This document shows positions 59,084 through 64,000 of a stretch of 64,000 nucleotides of DNA, in pieces. Where the stretch lies: the NCBI GenBank assembly GCA_021927905.1, contig BLLK01000020.1, forward strand, positions 2,356,001-2,420,000. The letters are read 5' to 3'. The translations under genes were made by a program, and so were the position numbers. The notes under the pieces are model-generated. The model was not told the DNA's origin. It ran no database searches and was given only the letters and a program-made list of their open reading frames with translations. How positions within the stretch are numbered: position 1 is the first letter of the stretch; every line of letters begins with the position of its first letter. The DNA is from Chaetoceros tenuissimus. Its lineage: Eukaryota > Bacillariophyta > Thalassiosirophyceae > Chaetocerotales > Chaetocerotaceae.

Positions 59084-61795
59084 ATGAGCGGTAAAGCAGC
59101 GGCTCAAAAGAGAAACGAGAATAAAAAATTGATGGAAGAGGTGAGTTGATCTGATACGTGGCTCCTCGAGGCTTTCAGTTCTCTTGGATACAATGCTTAG
59201 CTTCATACCTATGTCTGTGACGAGCGATAGAGAGGACGAGATACTGCGATTAGAAAATGCATGTTTGTAGGAAAAGATCTCCAATCCATGGCCCAATGCG
59301 ATCTTTTTCACAGGACCAAAATAAAATGCTACTCCGTCCATGGATTGTACAGATGGTGATATCCAATGTTGCATGTGTTTCCTTCTTGTGTGCTAATTGT
59401 ACTCGTAGAGACAGTCGAAATTCAAGTTCTCGGCATTTCAATAAACTTGGCCATGATATGTTCGCACGACAAAAGATATGAAGTCATCTCTTTTTCCTTC
59501 ATTTTCATTTTTTAGTTTTACTCACTCATTTCGCCTTTTCTCTTGAACCTATAGCTTAAAGCCTTCTGTCCAGTTCACAGACACAAAGATTTGGAATCTC
59601 TTATTAAAAAAGAAAAAGGAGACAGAGATAAAATATCTGCACAAATCAGCGAATGGTACATGGAACCAGTTCCTGTAGCTGAAGAAGAATGGGCAGATGT
59701 AAGCAAAAAGTCTACCAAGAAACCACAGCAGAGAAAGAGTGCCAAAGAAAACCGTGGAGAGGGAAGAAGAGATAATAGAGAGCATGCTGGCGGACGTGGA
59801 TATGGAAGATCTGGTGATAGAGGCGGCAGAGGATATGGTCGTGGTTCCGCTGGAGGACGTGGAGGCGGTCCTGATAGACGTATGCGTGGAAGAGGAGAAA
59901 GAGATGCAGCAAGAAGAGAAGCAGCAGAAAATACTGCTGCTCCTGCGGCAGCAGCTCCAGCAGTTGAAAAGAAGGAGGTTGCTCCAAAGCCAGCTGCACC
60001 TGCTCTTGTGAAACCTGTTACTGCACGTCCATTGCAGGGAGCTTGGGGAGCAAGAGCGGCGGCAGCTGCTGTGCCTCCTGCATCTGTACCAGAACCTGTT
60101 CCAGCTGCTGAACCTGTTGTAGAAGAAGCTCCTGTAATTGTCGAAGAGACACCAGAACCTGTTGTAGAAGAACCAACTGTAGATGTCGGAGTTGTTTCAG
60201 CACTAGATCCTACTCCTGCAGGAATAATTACTGAAGATGTAGCACCTCCAGCACCAAAACCAGTTGCAGCTACTGGAGGAAATGTATGGGGAACAAAGGG
60301 AGGAGCACATCTTATCCAAGCGGAGAAGAAGCCAGTCGTCCCAGAAACTCCTCCTGCACCAGTCGTTGAGGAAACACATGTTATTGATGAACCATTGTTG
60401 CCACCTCCTGAGGAGGATGTAATTGCTCCAGTAGAATCTGTTGATCAAATTTCTGCATCTGGATGGGCATCAGGTGCTGCTGATACTGTTGGACAAATCT
60501 CAGTTGATGCTCCACTTTTGGATCCTACTCCAGTTGTAGAAGAACCAGTTGTTCCAGAGCCTGTAGCACCTGTGGAGACAGCTACTTTGAAACCAACATC
60601 TGTTCTTAATATGGGACATTGGGATAAGGAGGAAGATTCTGTAAATCACGACTTTGGATTTGGATTTGATAATGATCACTCAAGTGTGGACGAAACAACT
60701 ATTAGCAGCAGTACCAACAATGTTACTGCAGCAGTATCAGAAGCTGCACCATCCGTTTCTCCAGCACGCCCTCCTCCTGGGCTTGGACTTGGTATGCCAC
60801 CAATGCCAGAAAAGATTGTTAGTGTTTCTGAATTAGAGAATAAACTTGACAATACCACTTTGAACAAGGAAGAGGAACCAAAGCAGGCAGAATCTGCTCT
60901 TCCTGCGCAGCAGACTGCTCCAGCTACAACCAACCCACCTGAGGGATTTGCTGCGAACTATCCACCACAGCAGAACTATGGACAATATGGAATGGGAATG
61001 TATAACTATAATGCACCACAGCCTGGAGTTGGAGCTCCAAATGGTTTTATGATGGGCGGACGTGTTCCACAAGGAATCAGTCCTGCACCACTTGGAGGAG
61101 CACCTCCACAGCAAAAGCAGCAAACCGCTGGAATCCCACAACAGCAAGGAATTTATGGTGGTGCACAATCAACTGATGCACCAGCAAGTACAGATGCGAA
61201 CAGTAATGCTAACGCAGAAATGCCACCTGGAATGGCGAATATTCATTATAATCCTGCATTTGCAATGTACGGACAACAGCCATACCAGATGGGACAAGCT
61301 CACCTTGGTGGATATGGATTCGGCTTCCCTGGACAGTATGGAGGATATGGAGGCTACGGCCAAGCGATGGGACCAGGAGCAGGATATGGTCAGCCATATG
61401 ATGACCAAGCTCAGCACCATGGCGGAAACAACCACCAAGGCGGTTACAACAACAAGAATTCTGGAGGAGGATACAGAGGAAGAAATAATCACCACAATAA
61501 CCAATATCAGAACCAATACAACTCTCAAGGACAGCAATATGGAGGACAACCATACAATATGGGATACAATGATCACTTCAATCAACGTGGAGGATATGGT
61601 CAGCAGCCTATGGATCCTTACATGCAAAACTCTGGATACCAGCAAGAGAATGAGCATGGAAAGGGAAACAAGAACAAGGGTAACAACCGCAACAATTTTG
61701 GAAACAATAATCAAAATATGCAATACCAGCAAGGAGGACAATTCGGAGGTCTTCAGAACAATGGAGCAGATTCTCAAACCTTCCAAGGATGGTAA
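59084..61795 (+). CDS. UBA/CUE-like, RGG and prion-like low-complexity protein (two exons)
   Basis: Exons 59084-59140 and 59555-61795 flank a 414-nt intron (GTGAGT donor, TCTTGAACCTATAG acceptor, phase 0), giving 765 residues; the second-exon frame alone has no nearby ATG. The first exon MSGKAAAQKRNENK joins LKAFCPVHRHKDLESLI, GDRDKISAQISEWY and EEEWADVSKK, a three-helix UBA/CUE-like pattern as in Def1, GBF-interacting and UBAP2L proteins. An RGG/GYGRG segment (about 85-130), a Pro/Ala/Val/Glu-rich middle and a Gly/Tyr/Gln/Asn-rich tail follow. RGG plus prion-like tail suggests RNA binding and granule formation. The intron is by far the longest here. Confidence 0.75.
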
Positions 61796-61918
61796 ATTGT
61801 CTTCTTATTCTATCCTTTTTTAAAAACCTTTGTAATATCAACCATTTCTGAGAAAGAGTCTATTACAGCGCTATAAAAATAATGTTTTATTACATAGAAA
61901 GAAAGAGTTTAATTATTT

Positions 61919-62989
61919 TTAGAAGACACCAGTAAGATGAGCACGTCCAAGGTACATCATGTGACCAAGTCTCCACATTCTTCCATCATAGCTATCAGTA
62001 TTTTCGATGTTTCTAATCTTTTCTTCGAGAATATCATAGTCCACACTTTCCAAGCGCTCTAAATATCTCAAAGAAGATACACCCCACAAAATTGCACACT
62101 TGCCGCCTGATGGGACATCTTGTTGATGCTTGCGGGCATGACTTATGTATTTTCCAGCCAAATCGGCCATTTCCTTCACAGCTTTTTGCATAGCTTGACG
62201 TGCCTCTGGATCTTCGCCTGCAATCAGGGCCCTAGGGTCGTTTATGTATTGCTCCTTGACTTTATACTTTCTAATCAAATCATCAGGGATTCCTACATGG
62301 CCACAACCTATGCTTCTAATCATGTTCACAATACCGGATGCAATTCCAATACAGTTTGCAACTTTATCAGCTTCCTCGTCAATTACTCCACATGTCTCCA
62401 GGTGCAGAAACATGAGGGTAGAATGAGTCCTTTCAAAAAAAGTAATCATATCCTTCATAGTCGAAAACCTTCCACTAGAACCCTTCTCCAAATCGCCCAT
62501 TCTAGTTTCTACCATACGCTCCAAGAATCTTTGCGTCAAATTATGAGATTGAATAGCTTCATCTAAACCCTTAATTGTAGGGTTTCCTCGAATAGCAGTG
62601 ATTGAATGAGAAGAAGAAGAGTTTGCCTCCGCTGAATTTCTGTATTGGTAGAGGCTTTGAATAGCATCGAACCACCATTTCATTCTCATGGATGCAACAC
62701 TTGATTCTTTTGCTTGGATACTTGCAATCTCAACATGAAATGCACGCAATGCGAAAAAAGAGGGTTGAATAGCTGCAGGATGAAGAAGTCCAATTGCAAA
62801 GCTCTCATAGTCTCTAGATTGGACAAGGTTTCTATTGTGAAGTACGTGACTGTTATCTGTGGATGAAGATGCCTCTGTGCTAAATAATCTTGTTGCCATA
62901 ACACGACGACGACCTTGACTTGTTGTTCTAGTTTGAGTGATGAAACTGTTCAAGGAAGTCCTCATCCGAAGGCTCGCTGTTGCATGCAT
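61919..62989 (-). CDS. NDUFAF6: NDUFAF6-like complex I assembly factor (squalene/phytoene-synthase fold)
   Basis: 356 residues. The N-terminus is Arg/Ser/Thr-rich with few acidic residues (about 1-40, mitochondrial presequence). The rest has the squalene/phytoene-synthase-like all-helical fold as in human NDUFAF6 (C8orf38): LVQSRDYESFAIGLL, FALRAFHVEIASIQ, LMRMKWWFDAI-type segment (SMRMKWWFDAI), RFLERMVETR, TLMFLHLETC and CGHVGIPDDL. The Asp-rich DxxxD prenyl-synthase motifs are not obvious, consistent with an assembly factor rather than an enzyme. It would act in mitochondria on early complex I assembly. It is divergent from the partial gene at the edge. Confidence 0.88.
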   Translation of the reverse strand: MHATASLRMRTSLNSFITQTRTTSQGRRRVMATRLFSTEASSSTDNSHVLHNRNLVQSRDYESFAIGLLHPAAIQPSFFALRAFHVEIASIQAKESSVASMRMKWWFDAIQSLYQYRNSAEANSSSSHSITAIRGNPTIKGLDEAIQSHNLTQRFLERMVETRMGDLEKGSSGRFSTMKDMITFFERTHSTLMFLHLETCGVIDEEADKVANCIGIASGIVNMIRSIGCGHVGIPDDLIRKYKVKEQYINDPRALIAGEDPEARQAMQKAVKEMADLAGKYISHARKHQQDVPSGGKCAILWGVSSLRYLERLESVDYDILEEKIRNIENTDSYDGRMWRLGHMMYLGRAHLTGVF

Positions 62990-63303
62990 CTTTTGATTGT
63001 GTAGTAAAAAATGTAATAAGGAAAAAGGAAATTATTTTCTTTCAAAGAACTCAGGGTATTATTCACTGTATCTAATGCAACGAAATATGTAGAATGTAGA
63101 AGGTAAAAACATTCATTAGTAGAAAAATGAGAGAGGCTTCATTTTCACCATGTCGGGTAGGTAGTGGATTTCGAAAATGTTTCCTCTTCCAATGACGTAT
63201 GCCATACGACATAAATCAAAAAGTTATGTTGACCAGTAGTCTAGATCAGATCATTATCATTAATTGAAAGAACAGTTGGGGCAAACCTAAACAAATTTCT
63301 ACC
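62990..63303. other. Divergent promoter region, NDUFAF6 / plastid membrane protein
   Basis: 314 bp. It has TGACGT at 63193-63198 overlapping a 13-bp inverted repeat CGTATGCCATACG (63196-63208, 6-bp arms, 1-nt spacer). No gene is seen. Confidence 0.5.
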
Positions 63304-64000
63304 ATGAAGAGCAAGGCCTTAGTGTTTGGGATTTCCATTTGTCTTTTCTACTCTAGTAGGTGCCTTGCTTTCACGTCCGTCACAAAATCGACATCAAGGA
63401 CATCTCAAAATATTCATATTCTGCAGAGTAACTCATTCACTACTCCTAGTTCCATTTCTCTAAATTTTTCCAATGATCCAAAGAGAGAAATAGATGTTGA
63501 GGACACTAACGTGTCCATAAAGGAAAAAATCACGTTAAGGCAAACAGCGGACGTCATTTTTTATAGGATCGCTCTCATCTCTGCATCGTCTGCTTATGCA
63601 GTTAACCAGATTGTTGCTCTATTGAATTCAGGAGGTGGGGCAGGGCTTCCAGAAGAAACTTTGGTAGCTTTGCAAAATAATTCATTCTTAGCTTTAGAAT
63701 GGGGTGTTTTGTTATCTGCTCTGTTCGCTCCACCATATCTTGGAGCCATTACGGATACGAATAAGGAAAATGACGTCGACAACGCATTGTTTCTCCTACT
63801 CAATGAATTATTGCCACAGTTGGCAGGATTTGCAATATTTTTCGAAGTGGTTAATTTGGTTCAACGGAATCTATCAGATGGACCTGTAGGATCTACGCTT
63901 TTAGAAAATACAACTTCCATATTCATATCATTGATTTGTCTTCGTGAGATTGGATTCTTTGGTGCATCTTACAAAGCAGAAGCAATATTAGCAATTTTCT
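63304..64000 (+). CDS. Plastid-targeted membrane protein, 3' truncated by the window
   Basis: The frame opens at ATG 63304 and stays open to the last base: 232 codons are present, with no stop. The N-terminus is a signal peptide (ALVFGISICLFYSSRCLA) followed by FTSVTKS, an ASAFAP-like motif with Phe. After a Ser/Thr-rich transit region and a charged stretch, several hydrophobic segments appear (IFYRIALISASSAYAVN; LEWGVLLSALFAPPYLGA; LLPQLAGFAIFFEVVNL). It looks like the 5' part of a plastid-envelope or thylakoid multi-pass protein of unknown family. Confidence 0.7.
   Translation, partial: MKSKALVFGISICLFYSSRCLAFTSVTKSTSRTSQNIHILQSNSFTTPSSISLNFSNDPKREIDVEDTNVSIKEKITLRQTADVIFYRIALISASSAYAVNQIVALLNSGGGAGLPEETLVALQNNSFLALEWGVLLSALFAPPYLGAITDTNKENDVDNALFLLLNELLPQLAGFAIFFEVVNLVQRNLSDGPVGSTLLENTTSIFISLICLREIGFFGASYKAEAILAIF

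Noticed and set aside
61062-61823. 253-codon plus-strand frame in the RGG gene
   Set aside because: Alternate frame over Gly/Tyr/Gln-rich codons of the prion-like tail; the main frame has the domain evidence.
6849-63198. Scattered TGACGT/ACGTCA hexamers (6849, 40587, 45104, 57747, 58699, 63193)
   Set aside because: My rough estimate for about 14 kb of intergenic DNA at this base composition gives a similar number by chance; only the palindromic TGACGTCA at 16177 is kept as a candidate.

Overview
The window looks like nuclear DNA of a diatom (stramenopile with a secondary plastid). The evidence is: AT-rich, densely packed single genes with short GT-AG introns (mostly about 60-120 nt, often GTAAGT or GTATGT donors with pyrimidine-rich acceptors); a DUF6824 protein with the DVLCGRG motif, a family I know mainly from diatoms; a secreted protein with Ser/Pro/Thr-rich SSKPS-type repeats as in diatom cell-surface proteins; and several N-termini with a signal peptide followed by an ASAFAP-like Phe motif, the diatom plastid bipartite signal. 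I cannot name the genus; an AT-rich diatom (Chaetoceros-like or similar) is only a guess. I see no transposon, CRISPR array, tRNA or rRNA gene.

Layout. 1-362 is the 3' end of an unknown gene. 538-6754 (-) is a two-exon gene for a 2050-residue SAP-domain protein with a very acidic middle and 16 coiled-coil repeats. 8197-8708 (+) is an HPt phosphotransfer protein and 9067-10270 (-) an AMPK gamma subunit. 10619-12223 (-) encodes a divergent Hsp70-like protein and 12587-16071 (+) a WDR59/Sea3 (GATOR2) homologue. Then come a plastid NFU scaffold (16343), a histidine-phosphatase-fold protein (17221), a sulfotransferase-like protein (18867), a secreted beta-helix/PTS-repeat protein (20688), an unknown protein (22766), an EDR2-like PH/DUF1336 protein (23979-26831), a plastid START-like protein (27306), a Sec14-like protein (29055), a secreted coiled-coil protein (30299), a PUS7 pseudouridine synthase (31300), an archaeal-type 3-dehydroquinate synthase homologue (34020), a plastid coiled-coil protein (35347), two membrane proteins (37239 and 39194-40320), a likely mS35 mitoribosomal protein (38302), a SMARCD/BAF60 SWI/SNF subunit (41927), an SDR (43786-45002), CDC123 (45270), a PrsW-like membrane protease homologue (46539), a NIT-domain/TKL kinase fusion (49906), a plastid DUF1997 protein (52912), an ER coiled-coil protein (54337), a DUF6824 Met/Gln-rich protein (55774), a UBA-like/RGG/prion-like protein (59084), NDUFAF6 (61919) and the 5' part of a plastid membrane protein (63304 to the edge).

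The genes are unrelated housekeeping, signalling and organelle genes, alternating in convergent pairs (often 30-120 bp apart) and divergent pairs that share 250-800 bp promoters. A loose theme is nutrient and energy sensing (AMPK gamma, a GATOR2 subunit, an HPt protein, a NIT-kinase), but nothing indicates co-regulation.

Ten or more genes need intron-aware models. I merged exons where donor, acceptor, phase and protein continuity all agreed, and moved starts to the first ATG when the open frame began at a non-ATG codon. The items most worth a second look are the NIT-kinase, the higher-order repeat in the SAP protein, a possible unannotated small gene or pseudogene at 41084-41763, a frameshifted fragment at 20147-20519, and an in-frame 72-nt intron in the PrsW-like gene.
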